DNA of 64,000 nt from an uncultured Prevotella sp. (GTDB lineage: Bacteria; Bacteroidota; Bacteroidia; Bacteroidales; Bacteroidaceae), in the NCBI GenBank assembly GCA_944320235.1, contig CALUGQ010000001.1, forward strand, positions 1 to 64,000, in the 5' to 3' direction. The notes under the pieces are model-generated. The model ran no database searches and was not told where the DNA came from. It was given only the letters and a program-made list of their open reading frames with translations. Shown one piece after another: positions 8,029 through 17,019 of the stretch. The position numbers and the translations under genes are program-made. The first letter of the stretch is position 1. Every line of letters begins with the position of its first letter.

Positions 8029-9721
8029 CCGATTCATGCCCCTGATAATGGCCGCGTGCGTGGTCGTGGGCATACTAATCGGCACGTTCTACGCAAACCT
8101 TTTCTCGGGCAACAGGCTCAGCATCATCAACTCAAGCAGCAACAAACTCAACAACCTGCTGCACATAATAGACGACCAATACGTCGACACGGTGAGCATA
8201 AACGGACTGGTCGAGAAGGCCATGCCGCAGATACTGGCCGAGCTCGACCCGCATTCGGTATACATAAGCGCCAAGGACGTGCAGGCTGCCAACGACGAGC
8301 TGAAAGGCTCTTTCTCGGGCGTCGGCATCGAGTTCACCATCCGCAAGGACACCATCCACGTGCAGAACGTGGTGAAGAACGGCCCCGCCGAGCGCGCGGG
8401 CATCGTTGCCGGCGACAAGATAGTGACGGTAGACGGCAAGGCTTTCGTCGGGAAGGCAGTCACGAACGACGAGGCCACGCGCCGGCTAAAAGGCCCCAAG
8501 GACACGAAGGTGAAGATTGGCGTGGTGCGCTACGGCGAGAAAGGCGTGCTGCAGTTCACCGTAACGCGCGGCGACATACCGCAGAAAAGCATCAGCGCCA
8601 CCTATATGCTCGACGACGACACAGGCTACATAAAGGTGAAGAACTTCGGTGAGAACACCTACCCCGAACTGCTCATAGCCCTTGCGCGCCTGTCGCAGGA
8701 GGGCTTCAGCAACCTCGTGATCGACCTGCGGGGCAACACCGGCGGCTACCTTGCGTCGGCCGTGCAGATGATAAACGAGTTCCTGCCCAAGGACCGCCTC
8801 ATAGTATACACCGAGGGGCGCAAGTCGCCGCGCCAGGAGTTCCGCAGCGACGGGCGCGGAAGCTACCAGCACATACCCCTCGTGGTGCTCATCGACGAGG
8901 GTTCGGCTTCGGCCAGCGAGATATTCGCAGGCGCCATACAGGACAACGACCGCGGGACGGTCATCGGGCGCCGCTCGTTCGGCAAGGGCCTGGTGCAGCA
9001 GCCGATAGCCTTCAACGACGGCTCGATGATCAGGCTGACCGTGGCGCGCTACTACACCCCCTCGGGACGCTGCATACAGAAGCCCTACACCGCCGGCGAC
9101 GGGCAGAGTTACGAGGCCGACCTGCTTACGCGCTACCAGCACGGAGAGTTCTTCACGCAAGACAGCATCAAGCACTCCGGACCGGCATACCACACAGAGC
9201 TGGGGCGCACCGTATACGGCGGGGGCGGCATAACGCCCGACATCTTCGTGGCCGAAGACACCACCGGCATGACATCTTACTACAAGGAAGCGAGCATGAG
9301 CGGCCTGATCATACAGTTTGCCTACAACTACACCGACGAGAACCGCCCGAAACTGAGCGAGTACAAGGACATGGAGGCACTGGCCGCCTACCTGGTAAAG
9401 CACAACACGGTGGAGGATTTCGTGCGCTTTGCGGCCAAGAACGGCCTGCGCAGGCGCAACCTCATGATACGCAAGTCGCACAAACTGCTGGAGCGGTTCA
9501 TCAACAGCCGGATTATTTACAATATGCTCGACGAGGAGGCTTGGACCGAATACCTCAACCAAGACGACCCCACCATCGACGAGACGCTCAAGGTATTCGA
9601 CGAGGGCAAGGCTTTCCCCGAGCCGCCAGCCGACAAGAAAGCCAAGGCTACGGCCATGGCTGCCCATGCCTACGACTACCGCGCCACACTAACCCCGCAC
9701 ACATACATGGCCCATGCTTAA
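8009..9721 (+). CDS. S41 family C-terminal processing protease (CtpA/Prc-like)
   Basis: 570 residues. An N-terminal signal anchor (about 10-32) is followed by a helical region, a PDZ domain (about 90-175, GVGIEFTIRKD onward) and the S41 catalytic core. The Ser/Lys dyad is very probably Ser301 in GSASASEIF and Lys326 in RRSFGKG, spaced 25 residues as in E. coli Prc (Ser430/Lys455). It cleaves periplasmic proteins at their C-termini. The C-terminal 150 residues are a helical extension. The 3' end overlaps the next gene by 8 nt. Confidence 0.93.
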   Translation: MNKNRSNRFMPLIMAACVVVGILIGTFYANLFSGNRLSIINSSSNKLNNLLHIIDDQYVDTVSINGLVEKAMPQILAELDPHSVYISAKDVQAANDELKGSFSGVGIEFTIRKDTIHVQNVVKNGPAERAGIVAGDKIVTVDGKAFVGKAVTNDEATRRLKGPKDTKVKIGVVRYGEKGVLQFTVTRGDIPQKSISATYMLDDDTGYIKVKNFGENTYPELLIALARLSQEGFSNLVIDLRGNTGGYLASAVQMINEFLPKDRLIVYTEGRKSPRQEFRSDGRGSYQHIPLVVLIDEGSASASEIFAGAIQDNDRGTVIGRRSFGKGLVQQPIAFNDGSMIRLTVARYYTPSGRCIQKPYTAGDGQSYEADLLTRYQHGEFFTQDSIKHSGPAYHTELGRTVYGGGGITPDIFVAEDTTGMTSYYKEASMSGLIIQFAYNYTDENRPKLSEYKDMEALAAYLVKHNTVEDFVRFAAKNGLRRRNLMIRKSHKLLERFINSRIIYNMLDEEAWTEYLNQDDPTIDETLKVFDEGKAFPEPPADKKAKATAMAAHAYDYRATLTPHTYMAHA

Positions 9722-10241
9722 GCAAGAACTGAGGCAGGCCATACGCGAACGCAAGCGGCAGCACACCGGCGACGAGCTGGCGGAGCTGTCGCTTGCCGCC
9801 GTTTCGAAGCTCATGGCCCACCCGCGCTACCTCGCAGCACGCACCGTGATGCTCTACTGCTCGCTGCCCGACGAGGTTTCCACAGCCCGGCTCCTTGACT
9901 GCAGCGGGGGCAAGACTGTGGTATTGCCGCGCGTAACCGGCCCGGCCACGATGGAACTGTGCCTATACGACGGTCCAGTGAGCCTGTCCGAAGGTGCGTT
10001 CGGCATAATGGAGCCTACGGGGCAAGCCTTCACCGCCTACCAAGAGATAGACCTCGCAGTAGTGCCGGGCATGGCCTTCGACGCCCAAGGCAACCGCCTG
10101 GGGCGCGGCCGCGGATATTACGACCGCCTGCTGCCGCTCTTACCACGGGCTTACAAGATAGGGCTGTGCTTTCCGTTCCAGCTCATAGGCAACGTGCCGA
10201 CGCAGCCTACAGACATCGCCATGGACGAAGTGATATGCTGA
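9714..10241 (+). CDS. 5-formyltetrahydrofolate cyclo-ligase
   Basis: 175 residues. The enzyme returns 5-formyl-THF to 5,10-methenyl-THF using ATP. Family motifs visible are the basic N-terminal helix LRQAIRERKRQ, VVPGMAFDAQGNRLGRGRGYYDR near residue 115 (phosphate/ATP site) and the C-terminal region with IAMDEVIC. It overlaps the S41 protease gene by 8 nt and ends the operon that starts at 5489. With the dCMP deaminase, it links this operon to one-carbon and thymidylate metabolism. Confidence 0.9.
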   Translation: MLKQELRQAIRERKRQHTGDELAELSLAAVSKLMAHPRYLAARTVMLYCSLPDEVSTARLLDCSGGKTVVLPRVTGPATMELCLYDGPVSLSEGAFGIMEPTGQAFTAYQEIDLAVVPGMAFDAQGNRLGRGRGYYDRLLPLLPRAYKIGLCFPFQLIGNVPTQPTDIAMDEVIC

Positions 10242-10349
10242 GCCGCAACCATAGGCCGCGCAAGAACCAAGATACACAAAGCCGCGACCGGCCGACTGGC
10301 ACAACGGCAGAATGCCAAACAAATATTTACAAAACACAAGACAAGACCA

Positions 10350-10474
10350 CGGATGGGCTGTTTCGCGCTGCGAAACGGCCTTTTTTGATGTGCCAAACGG
10401 CCCGTATCACGCCTCGATGCTGGCCGTTTGGAACCGCAGGGTCAAACATCCTGCAACGCACTGTGCATCAGGCA
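10350..10474. repeat. 22-bp-period palindrome array, copy B
   Basis: Units begin at 10350, 10372, 10394, 10416 and 10438. The clearest are GAAACGGCCTTTTTT, CAAACGGCCCGTATC and GATGCTGGCCGTTTG. The fifth is decayed but keeps the phase. The flank GCAACGCACTGTGCATCAGG starts at 10453, exactly one spacing unit after it. The rest of the 10242-10586 gap shows only the promoter at 10554. Confidence 0.78.
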
Positions 10475-10553
10475 GATGCGACAGACAATGCCTTTCAGTA
10501 AGTTTTTTCAACAAAAAAGCGGCAGGCGATGCCCAGACTTGCCGCTATTTTTG

Positions 10554-10561
10554 TATATTTG
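10554..10561 (+). promoter_or_regulatory. -7 box of the lipoprotein gene
   Basis: TATATTTG, 26 nt before the ATG at 10587. It lies only 5 nt before the ATG at 10566, so that earlier ATG is an unlikely start. Confidence 0.7.
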
Positions 10562-10586
10562 CGGCATGAAAACAAAACCAAGCAGA

Positions 10587-11081
10587 ATGAAGGATAACCT
10601 CTTGCTGCCGGCTGCACTCTGCCTGCCGATGCTGTTGTCTTGCTCTGCAGACACGCCCAGTCCAACGTTCGGCCGCACGACCGTGGTCGTAACGTTCGGC
10701 GGAGACATCGAGGCCATGGGCCCTTACGGCGAGTTCAGCGTAAGGGCTTCGCGCACGTCAGACCTGTACATGGGCGACTCGCTGATCAGCGAGTACTCGA
10801 CAAAAGAGCACGGAATACCCCGCGACAGCCTCGTTTTCAGCATAGTGTACAACACATCGCATGGCAACAGCGGCGTATGGTGCCATGCCGACTTCACGAA
10901 AGTGCTCGACTGCGACCGCCACGAGCACATAAGCTGCCGGATAAAGAGATACGTTGACGGCTCGCCGGCCACCGACACGACTTTCACCGCGAGAGCCATC
11001 ACCCCCTCTATGCTGGACAGCCTCGCGGGCATCTCGCACGAGATACCATACGAATGGCACAGCTTCAGCATGCAGCTGTGA
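10587..11081 (+). CDS. Hypothetical lipoprotein
   Basis: 164 residues from the ATG at 10587 (171 from 10566). The signal peptide ends in the lipobox LLSC with the cysteine at about residue 19, followed by SADTPSP. The mature part is a soluble beta-rich domain with no motif I recognise. It stands alone after a promoter and converges with the DUF721/recF pair, with 10 nt between the stops. Function unknown. Confidence 0.7.
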   Translation: MKDNLLLPAALCLPMLLSCSADTPSPTFGRTTVVVTFGGDIEAMGPYGEFSVRASRTSDLYMGDSLISEYSTKEHGIPRDSLVFSIVYNTSHGNSGVWCHADFTKVLDCDRHEHISCRIKRYVDGSPATDTTFTARAITPSMLDSLAGISHEIPYEWHSFSMQL

Positions 11082-11091
11082 GCCGACGGTC

Positions 11092-11382
11092 TCAGCAGAA
11101 GCGTATGTCGACGATGACCTGGCTGCCCACGCGTGAGTTGAGCAGCTGCACGAAGTAGCTCCGCCTCATGCTCAGGTCGGCCCTGAGCGCCGGGCTCGAC
11201 AGCCGCACATATAGCGTCTGGTTCATTATGTAGGCGTTGAGCGTGTAGCGGGCAATGGCCGGGCCGGCCACAGCGGGCCACGACTCCACGAGCCGCTTCT
11301 GCAACAACGGCGTCTCAAGCCCCTGCAGCCGCAGGTTGCGCATGACGAGGTCGCGTATTGATTGCACGTCGCGCTTAAACAT
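11092..11382 (-). CDS. DUF721 family protein (DciA-like)
   Basis: 96 residues, basic and helix-rich, with the core RLVESWPAVAGPAIARYT and a C-terminal LRADLSMRRSYFVQLLN segment typical of DUF721. Members near replication genes include DciA, a loader of the replicative helicase. Bacteroidetes versions next to recF may act similarly, which is inference. It overlaps the 3' end of recF by 8 nt. Confidence 0.8.
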   Translation of the reverse strand: MFKRDVQSIRDLVMRNLRLQGLETPLLQKRLVESWPAVAGPAIARYTLNAYIMNQTLYVRLSSPALRADLSMRRSYFVQLLNSRVGSQVIVDIRFC

Positions 11383-12484
11383 CTTCCACCTCCTTTATCT
11401 CCCCGTCGCTTACCCGGAATATCTTGAAGTCGTGCGAGCCGAGGCGCAATATGCGGTCCAGGTGCTCGCGGTTGGTGTCGGTTATGAATATCTGGCCGAA
11501 GCCCTCGCCCGAGACAATGGCCACGATGCGCTCCACGCGGGCGGCGTCGAGCTTGTCGAAAATGTCGTCGAGCAGCAGCAAGGGAGTTGGGTGCGATGGT
11601 GTGCGGCGCAGGAAATCAAACTGGGCCAGCTTCAGCGCTATGGCGAAAGTCTTGCTCTGGCCCTGGCTTCCCTCTCGCTTCATGGGGTGGCCGGCAAGGG
11701 TAAAGGTGAGGTCGTCGCGGTGTACGCCGTGCAGCGAGTAGCCCACCACACGGTCCTTCGCCCTGTCGCGGCGTATCACGTCGAGCAGTGGGCCGCGCCT
11801 GCAGTGCGACTCGTAGGTCAGGCCCACGTCCTCGCGCCCCGAAGAGATGTCGTCGTAGAAGCGGCGGAACACCGGTTCCAGCTCGCCCACGAAGGCGTCG
11901 CGCCTGGCAAATATTGCCTCGCCCTCGGCGGCCATCTGCTCTTCGAGAATGCCCATCAGCTCAGGGTCGGGCTCGGCCTCGGCGCGGAGCATGGCGTTGC
12001 GCTGCGCCAGGGCCTTGGCATAGCGGCCGAGCGCATCGATGTAAGCACGGTCGTACTGCGAGATGACGATGTCCATGAGGCGGCGGCGCTCCTCGCTCCC
12101 GCCGCTGATGAGCAGCGAGTCGTCGGGCGACACCGACACGAGCGGCACCAACCCTATGTGCTCCGACAGGCGGCGGTACTCCTTGCCGTCGCGCTTGAAG
12201 TGCTTCTTCGAGCCGCGCTTCATGCCACAGTACACCGCCAGCGGCTCGCCGCCGTCAGTCAGGTAGGTGCCTTCGAGCATGAAGAACGCCTCGCCATGGC
12301 GCATCACCTGCGAGTCGACGGCACACTGCGCGCTGCGGCAGAACGACAGGTAGTGCACCGCGTCGATGACATTCGTCTTGCCTGCGCCGTTCGGCCCGAT
12401 GAGACAGTTTATGCCAGGCGAAAGGCTCAGCTCGGCCGCCCGTATGTTCTTGTAATTCAGTATGGAAAGTTTTTTAAGAATCAT
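11375..12484 (-). CDS. recF: DNA replication and repair protein RecF
   Basis: 369 residues. The Walker A motif GPNGAGKTN is near residue 33, and the ABC-type signature region KREGSQGQSKTFAIALKLAQ and Walker B LLLLDDIFDKLD are near 300-315. The length is usual for RecF, which binds single-strand gaps and helps load RecA. It is transcribed from a divergent 140-nt intergenic region shared with the TPR gene and is followed by DUF721. Confidence 0.96.
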   Translation of the reverse strand: MILKKLSILNYKNIRAAELSLSPGINCLIGPNGAGKTNVIDAVHYLSFCRSAQCAVDSQVMRHGEAFFMLEGTYLTDGGEPLAVYCGMKRGSKKHFKRDGKEYRRLSEHIGLVPLVSVSPDDSLLISGGSEERRRLMDIVISQYDRAYIDALGRYAKALAQRNAMLRAEAEPDPELMGILEEQMAAEGEAIFARRDAFVGELEPVFRRFYDDISSGREDVGLTYESHCRRGPLLDVIRRDRAKDRVVGYSLHGVHRDDLTFTLAGHPMKREGSQGQSKTFAIALKLAQFDFLRRTPSHPTPLLLLDDIFDKLDAARVERIVAIVSGEGFGQIFITDTNREHLDRILRLGSHDFKIFRVSDGEIKEVEDV

Positions 12485-12509
12485 GCGTCCTCTCCTTGCA
12501 TTTTAACTG

Positions 12510-12517
12510 CAAAGTTA
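12510..12517 (-). promoter_or_regulatory. -7 box of recF
   Basis: On the minus strand TAACTTTG (12517-12510), 25 nt before the recF ATG. Confidence 0.75.
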
Positions 12518-12581
12518 CGCCTTTTATCAGTCATAGACGAAAAAAGTGAACGATAAATTTCAGTATCTGCAATAAATTCCG

Positions 12582-12589
12582 TAATTTTG
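12582..12589 (+). promoter_or_regulatory. -7 box of the TPR/ribH operon
   Basis: TAATTTTG, 36 nt before the ATG at 12626. It is divergent from the recF promoter. Confidence 0.7.
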
Positions 12590-12625
12590 CCGCGCAATTT
12601 AAATTGAATTAAAAACAACAAAATA

Positions 12626-13306
12626 ATGGCAAGCACTAAAAACCAGAACGACGCTCAGAACGCATCGAGCGCAGTCAACATCACAGAGACTTTCTTCGGC
12701 AAATACAAGAAAGCCATCATCATCGGCGTGGTAGCAGTGATAGTAATCATTGCCGGAGTGATAGTATACAACAACTACGTGGCAGAGCCGCGCGCCGCAA
12801 AGGCCAGCACCGCCCTGTCAAAAGGCCAGGAGTACTTCGGCATGGAAGAATATGAAAAAGCGCTCAACGGCGACAGCATAGGCTACGCCGGCTTCATCAG
12901 CATAGCCGCCGACTACAGCAGCACCGACGCAGGAAACCTTGCCAACCTCTACGCCGGACTGTGCTACGCGCAGATGGGCAAGTGGCAGGAAGCGGCAAGC
13001 TACCTCGAGAAGTTCGACCAGCAGGACGACCAGATGATAAGCCCCGCCGCCCTCGCAGCGCTGGGCAACGCATACGCCCACCTCAAGCAGCTCGACAAGG
13101 CCGTTGAGACACTCACCAAGGCCGCACGCAACGCCGACAACAACAGCCTCTCGCCGACATTCCTCATACAGGCCGGCGAGATACTGGAAAGCCAGGGCAA
13201 GAAGGCCGAGGCACTGAAACTGTACGAAGAAGTGAAGCAGAAATACTTCAACTCCATGCAGTACCAGACCATCGACAAGTACATAGAACGCGCCTCAGCA
13301 GAATAA
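12626..13306 (+). CDS. Tetratricopeptide-repeat membrane-anchored protein
   Basis: 226 residues. An N-terminal cytoplasmic tail of about 30 residues precedes one transmembrane helix (about 33-53, [18 protein letters not shown]), then TPR-like helical pairs (about 85-225). The overall layout resembles YfgM-type ancillary proteins that work with the Sec translocon or periplasmic chaperones; this is inference. ribH starts 3 nt after its stop. Confidence 0.82.
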   Translation: MASTKNQNDAQNASSAVNITETFFGKYKKAIIIGVVAVIVIIAGVIVYNNYVAEPRAAKASTALSKGQEYFGMEEYEKALNGDSIGYAGFISIAADYSSTDAGNLANLYAGLCYAQMGKWQEAASYLEKFDQQDDQMISPAALAALGNAYAHLKQLDKAVETLTKAARNADNNSLSPTFLIQAGEILESQGKKAEALKLYEEVKQKYFNSMQYQTIDKYIERASAE

Positions 13307-13308
13307 CC

Positions 13309-13785
13309 ATGGCAACAGCTCTGCACAACCTGTCGGACTACGACACCGAGAAAGTGCCCGACGCCAGCAACATGTGCTTCGGCATAGTGGTGGCCGAGTG
13401 GAACAAGGAGATAACAGGCGCCCTGCTCAAAGGGGCTGTCGACACGCTCGAGAAGCACGGCGCACTGCCCGAGAACATCCACGTAAAGACCGTGCCGGGC
13501 AGCTTCGAGCTTGTATACGGCGCAAGGCAGATGTCGCTCAACGGCAACTATGACGCGGTGATCATACTCGGCTGCGTGATACGCGGCGAGACCCCGCACT
13601 TCGACTACATCTGCCAGGGAGTAACCTACGGCATCGCCCACCTCAACACCACAAGCGAGATACCCATCATCTTCGGCCTGCTCACCACCGAAAACCTGCA
13701 GCAGGCCAAGGACCGCAGCGGCGGGCGGCTCGGCAACAAGGGCGACGAGTGCGCCGTGGACGCCATAAAGATGGCCAAGTTCTGA
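13309..13785 (+). CDS. ribH: 6,7-dimethyl-8-ribityllumazine synthase
   Basis: 158 residues. The enzyme condenses the riboflavin precursor amine with a butanone phosphate. Motifs are FGIVVAEWN near residue 24, [13 protein letters not shown] near 63, [15 protein letters not shown] near 85 with the catalytic histidine, and a C-terminal NKGDECA segment. Homo-oligomers of 5 to 60 subunits are usual. It is probably co-transcribed with the TPR gene. A GC-rich inverted repeat at about 13818-13836 may end the transcript. Confidence 0.96.
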   Translation: MATALHNLSDYDTEKVPDASNMCFGIVVAEWNKEITGALLKGAVDTLEKHGALPENIHVKTVPGSFELVYGARQMSLNGNYDAVIILGCVIRGETPHFDYICQGVTYGIAHLNTTSEIPIIFGLLTTENLQQAKDRSGGRLGNKGDECAVDAIKMAKF

Positions 13786-13908
13786 ACAAATCAAACCGCG
13801 AATACCTCGGCGGCGACCTTGCATCGGCAGGGCCGCCGCCTTACATTACAACCCAGGCGCAGGCACGGCTTGCCTGCCTGCGACACAAAAGACAAACGAC
13901 ACACCGCT

Positions 13909-14664
13909 ATGACAAGACTCATCTCATGGAACGTAAACGGCCTCAGGGCCTGCCAGGGCAAAGGCTTCAGCGACTCGTTCCGCCAGCTCGACGCCGACTT
14001 CTTCTGCCTGCAGGAAACAAAGATGCAGCAAGGGCAGCTCGACCTGAGCTTCGACGGATATGAATCATACTGGAACTACGCCGACAAGAAAGGCTACTCG
14101 GGCACGGCAATCTTCACCCGGCGCAAGCCGCTGTCGGTAGCCTACGGCATCGGCATCGACGAGCACGACCACGAGGGGCGCACCATCACGCTCGAAACCG
14201 ACGGCTTCTACCTCGTCAACGTCTACACCCCAAACTCGCAGGACGGCCTGCGCCGACTCGACTACCGCATGAAGTGGGAAGACGACTTCCAGGCTTACCT
14301 GCGCCGACTCGACGCAAGCAAGCCTGTCATAGTGTGCGGAGACATGAACGTGGCACACGAGGAAATAGACCTCAAGAACCCGAAGACGAACCGCCGCAAC
14401 GCCGGCTTCACCGACGAGGAACGCCAGAAATTCACCCAACTCCTTGCCGCAGGCTTCACCGACACGTTCCGCCTGCTGCACCCAGACGAGGTAACTTACT
14501 CCTGGTGGTCGTACCGCTTCAAGGCAAGGGAGAAGAACGCCGGCTGGCGCATCGACTACTTCGTCACCTCCGAGCGGCTCAACGGCAGTGTGAGGGAAGC
14601 CAACATACACACCGAAATCTACGGGAGCGACCACTGCCCCGTAGAGCTTGTGCTCGACATCTGA
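13909..14664 (+). CDS. xth: Exodeoxyribonuclease III
   Basis: 251 residues of the exonuclease-endonuclease-phosphatase fold: SWNVNGLRAC at the N-terminus, the metal ligand Glu in LQETKMQQGQLD, GYSGTAIFTR, CGDMNVAHEEIDLKNPK around residue 140, WWSYR, and YGSDHCPVEL at the C-terminus with the catalytic Asp-His. It cuts at abasic sites and trims 3' ends in base excision repair. The start chosen is the ATG at 13909, which begins the domain; longer in-frame starts add only low-complexity residues. Confidence 0.95.
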   Translation: MTRLISWNVNGLRACQGKGFSDSFRQLDADFFCLQETKMQQGQLDLSFDGYESYWNYADKKGYSGTAIFTRRKPLSVAYGIGIDEHDHEGRTITLETDGFYLVNVYTPNSQDGLRRLDYRMKWEDDFQAYLRRLDASKPVIVCGDMNVAHEEIDLKNPKTNRRNAGFTDEERQKFTQLLAAGFTDTFRLLHPDEVTYSWWSYRFKAREKNAGWRIDYFVTSERLNGSVREANIHTEIYGSDHCPVELVLDI

Positions 14665-14774
14665 GCTGCGTGGCAGCAGCATACAGCCAACGAGGCGGCC
14701 ACACCACAGCACAACAGCCAACGCCACGGCCATCGCCAGCAACAGGCATGGCCACACCAACGCCGCCTCGACAC

Positions 14775-14799
14775 GGGGGCGGGCCGCCAGCCCGCCCCC
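14775..14799. other. Perfect GC-rich hairpin between exonuclease III and the sigma factor
   Basis: GGGGGCGGGC (14775-14784) pairs fully with GCCCGCCCCC (14790-14799) around a 5-nt loop. No T run follows on either strand, so it is not a classical terminator. It lies 44 nt before the sigma factor ATG. Confidence 0.6.
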
Positions 14800-14842
14800 T
14801 GCACCATGGCCCAAGACCATCACCACCACCCCACGACTGGCT

Positions 14843-15352
14843 ATGAGAAAAGGAACTATCCAAAAGCACGAATTCGAACAGCTCTTCCGGGAGCAATATC
14901 CGCGCCTTTACCGCTTCACGCTGCAATTCACCACCGATGAAGAAGCAGCCAAGGACATTGCCGCCGACTGCTTCTGGACCGCATGGAAAAACCGTGAGGG
15001 CATAGAGAAAGACAACATCACGGGCTACCTTTTCGTCTGCGCAAGGAACAAGAGCCTCAGCCTGCTGGAGAAATCAAGGCACATATCCCACATCGACGGC
15101 AAAGACTCCAACACCACCTTTGCCGCAGAGACCGAGGGGCAATGGATTGAAAAGGAAACGATGCTGCAGGAGATGGAAGACGCAATAAGCACCCTGACAC
15201 CGCGAACAAGGCTGATACTGCAGAAACACTACCTTGAACGCCTCTCTTACAAGGAAGTGGCCGAGCAGCTGGACATATCGACCAGCGGGGTGAAAAAGCA
15301 CATCGTGAAAGCCCTCTCGGTGCTCAGGGCGCGCCTGGGCCGAACCGAGTGA
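14843..15352 (+). CDS. RNA polymerase ECF sigma factor (FecI-like)
   Basis: 169 residues with sigma region 2 (about 10-75: EQLFREQYPRLYRFTLQFT, then TDEEAAKDIAADCFWTAWKN) and region 4 (about 110-160: TLTPRTRLILQKHYLERLSYKEVAEQL). The next gene encodes a FecR-like anti-sigma and then a SusC with a signalling domain, the usual three-part surface-signalling set. No TAnnTTTG box is visible upstream. Earlier in-frame codons lie in low-complexity DNA, so I start at 14843. Confidence 0.92.
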   Translation: MRKGTIQKHEFEQLFREQYPRLYRFTLQFTTDEEAAKDIAADCFWTAWKNREGIEKDNITGYLFVCARNKSLSLLEKSRHISHIDGKDSNTTFAAETEGQWIEKETMLQEMEDAISTLTPRTRLILQKHYLERLSYKEVAEQLDISTSGVKKHIVKALSVLRARLGRTE

Positions 15353-15487
15353 GCGCCCTGGCCCGCCCCGCCGGCCAAGGCAAGGGAGGCTGAGCACATT
15401 CTAAAACAAACAAATATTTCCCAAATATTGCAAAAGGCAGATACCCATCCGGCCGCTTCAGCGTCATAAGTTTACAAGCAACGAACA

Positions 15488-16528
15488 ATGTACGACAAAG
15501 AAACCGACATAGAAGAGCAACTCCCGACGGAGCGCGAGGCGCACGACATACGCCTGGCCCTTGCCATGATGGATGGCAAAGGCCCTGACGTGGAGGCCGA
15601 ATGGGCACTGATGAGCGAAAGAATCGACCGCGACGAGGCCTGCACACGCCACAGGAAGAGGCGCGCCATGCTATGGGCCGCAGTGCCACTGGCAGCGGCA
15701 GCGGTGGCCGCCCTGTTCGCCATCGCGGGCAAGCAGCCGCAACCCGCGCCCACGCAGCACACGATAATCACGGCCACAAACGAAAAGCCGGCGATAACGA
15801 TGGAGGCCGACGGCGAAGAAGCCGTGACCCTAAGCGGGCAGACCATAAACATGGCCAAGGCCGCCCGGGGCGCAACTGCCGCCGCGGGGCGCAACGTCAC
15901 CATCAGCACATCGAGGGGGCGGGAGTGCAACCTCGAGCTGGCCGACGGCTCGAAGGTATGGATGAACGCCGAGAGCAAGCTGACCATAGCCAAGGACTAC
16001 GGCCAGGCGAGCAGGACACTGTGGCTCGAGGGCGAAGCCTACTTCGAGGTAGCACCCGACAGCAAGCGGCCCTTCACCGTGCACTCCGGCAAGTTCAGCA
16101 CCACAGCCGTAGGCACCACGTTCAACATAAACACCTCCGCACCCGCCGGCAAGCCCGACATAGTGCTGGTGGAAGGATGCGTAGACATCAGCCTGGCAGC
16201 CTCGCCGGGGAAGCGGCGGATGCACTCCGGGCAAGCGGCCACGCTCGGCGACGGAGGCACACTGACCGTGGCCGACGCCGACACATACCCCTACACGCAG
16301 CGCAGGAACGGGTTCTTCTACTTCGAACAAGAGCCCCTGCTCACCATCATGGCCGAACTGGGCCGGTGGTACAACAAGACCGTAGTGTTCGAAAACGAGC
16401 AAGCCATGCAAACCCGCCTGCACTTCGTGGCAGAAAGGGGCCAGGACCTGAAAGAAATCATTGCCAGCCTCAACGACATGGACGGCGTGGACATATCGGC
16501 TGAGGACGGCTGCCTCGTTGTAAAATGA
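15488..16528 (+). CDS. FecR-like anti-sigma factor
   Basis: 346 residues. A cytoplasmic N-terminal part of about 55 residues holds the sigma factor, one transmembrane helix lies at about 58-80 (AMLWAAVPLAAAAVAALFA), and the periplasmic FecR domain (about 130-240) includes LADGSKVWMNAESKL and FEVAPDSKRPFTVHSGKF. The C-terminal DUF4974-like domain (about 275-346) is where the STN domain of the SusC partner is expected to dock. The gap from the sigma gene is 135 nt. Confidence 0.92.
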   Translation: MYDKETDIEEQLPTEREAHDIRLALAMMDGKGPDVEAEWALMSERIDRDEACTRHRKRRAMLWAAVPLAAAAVAALFAIAGKQPQPAPTQHTIITATNEKPAITMEADGEEAVTLSGQTINMAKAARGATAAAGRNVTISTSRGRECNLELADGSKVWMNAESKLTIAKDYGQASRTLWLEGEAYFEVAPDSKRPFTVHSGKFSTTAVGTTFNINTSAPAGKPDIVLVEGCVDISLAASPGKRRMHSGQAATLGDGGTLTVADADTYPYTQRRNGFFYFEQEPLLTIMAELGRWYNKTVVFENEQAMQTRLHFVAERGQDLKEIIASLNDMDGVDISAEDGCLVVK

Positions 16529-16693
16529 GCCTGGCAGCCCGCCTGCGGCCCCGGCCCGCCCGGCCCCGGCAAGCGGCGACCGCCTTGCCAAGCCCACCGA
16601 CACACAATCCACACTCAAGCAGCGCTCCGCTACACGGCTGCCGCCGCACCACATCCACACCCTGAGGCAACGCCTTGCGCCCCGAGCACACAA

Positions 16694-16797
16694 CAAGCTG
16701 AGGCACAGGCGGTTGCGAAACAGTACGTTTTAACTTGCGAAACGGCACGTTTTGGATTGCAAAACGCGCCGTTTTACATACCGAAACGGCCTCCCCC
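16694..16797. repeat. 22-bp-period palindrome array, copy C
   Basis: Units begin at 16717, 16739, 16761 and 16783: GAAACAGTACGTTTT, GAAACGGCACGTTTT, AAAACGCGCCGTTTT and a half-decayed GAAACGGCC. The flank is on the left; on the minus strand it reads GCAACCGCCTGTGCCTCAGC (16716-16697). It sits about 220 bp upstream of the susC-like gene. The 16529-17019 gap otherwise shows no gene and no TAnnTTTG promoter. Confidence 0.85.
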
Positions 16798-17019
16798 GCT
16801 AAAAGACACACGCACGGCAAAGCCCCCGCCACGGCGGCTGCGGCTTCTTGCCGCACACAGCCACGCGCAAAAAAAGCACCCCTACACCATGCACAAGTCC
16901 GGCCCTTGCCTGTCAAATTGCATATGCAAAATAAAAAAATTAGCACAACAAGGTACCCATTTCGGCAAAATCAAGTCATATTGTCATAAAACCAATCAAA
17001 TTAACTAAATTATAACAAC

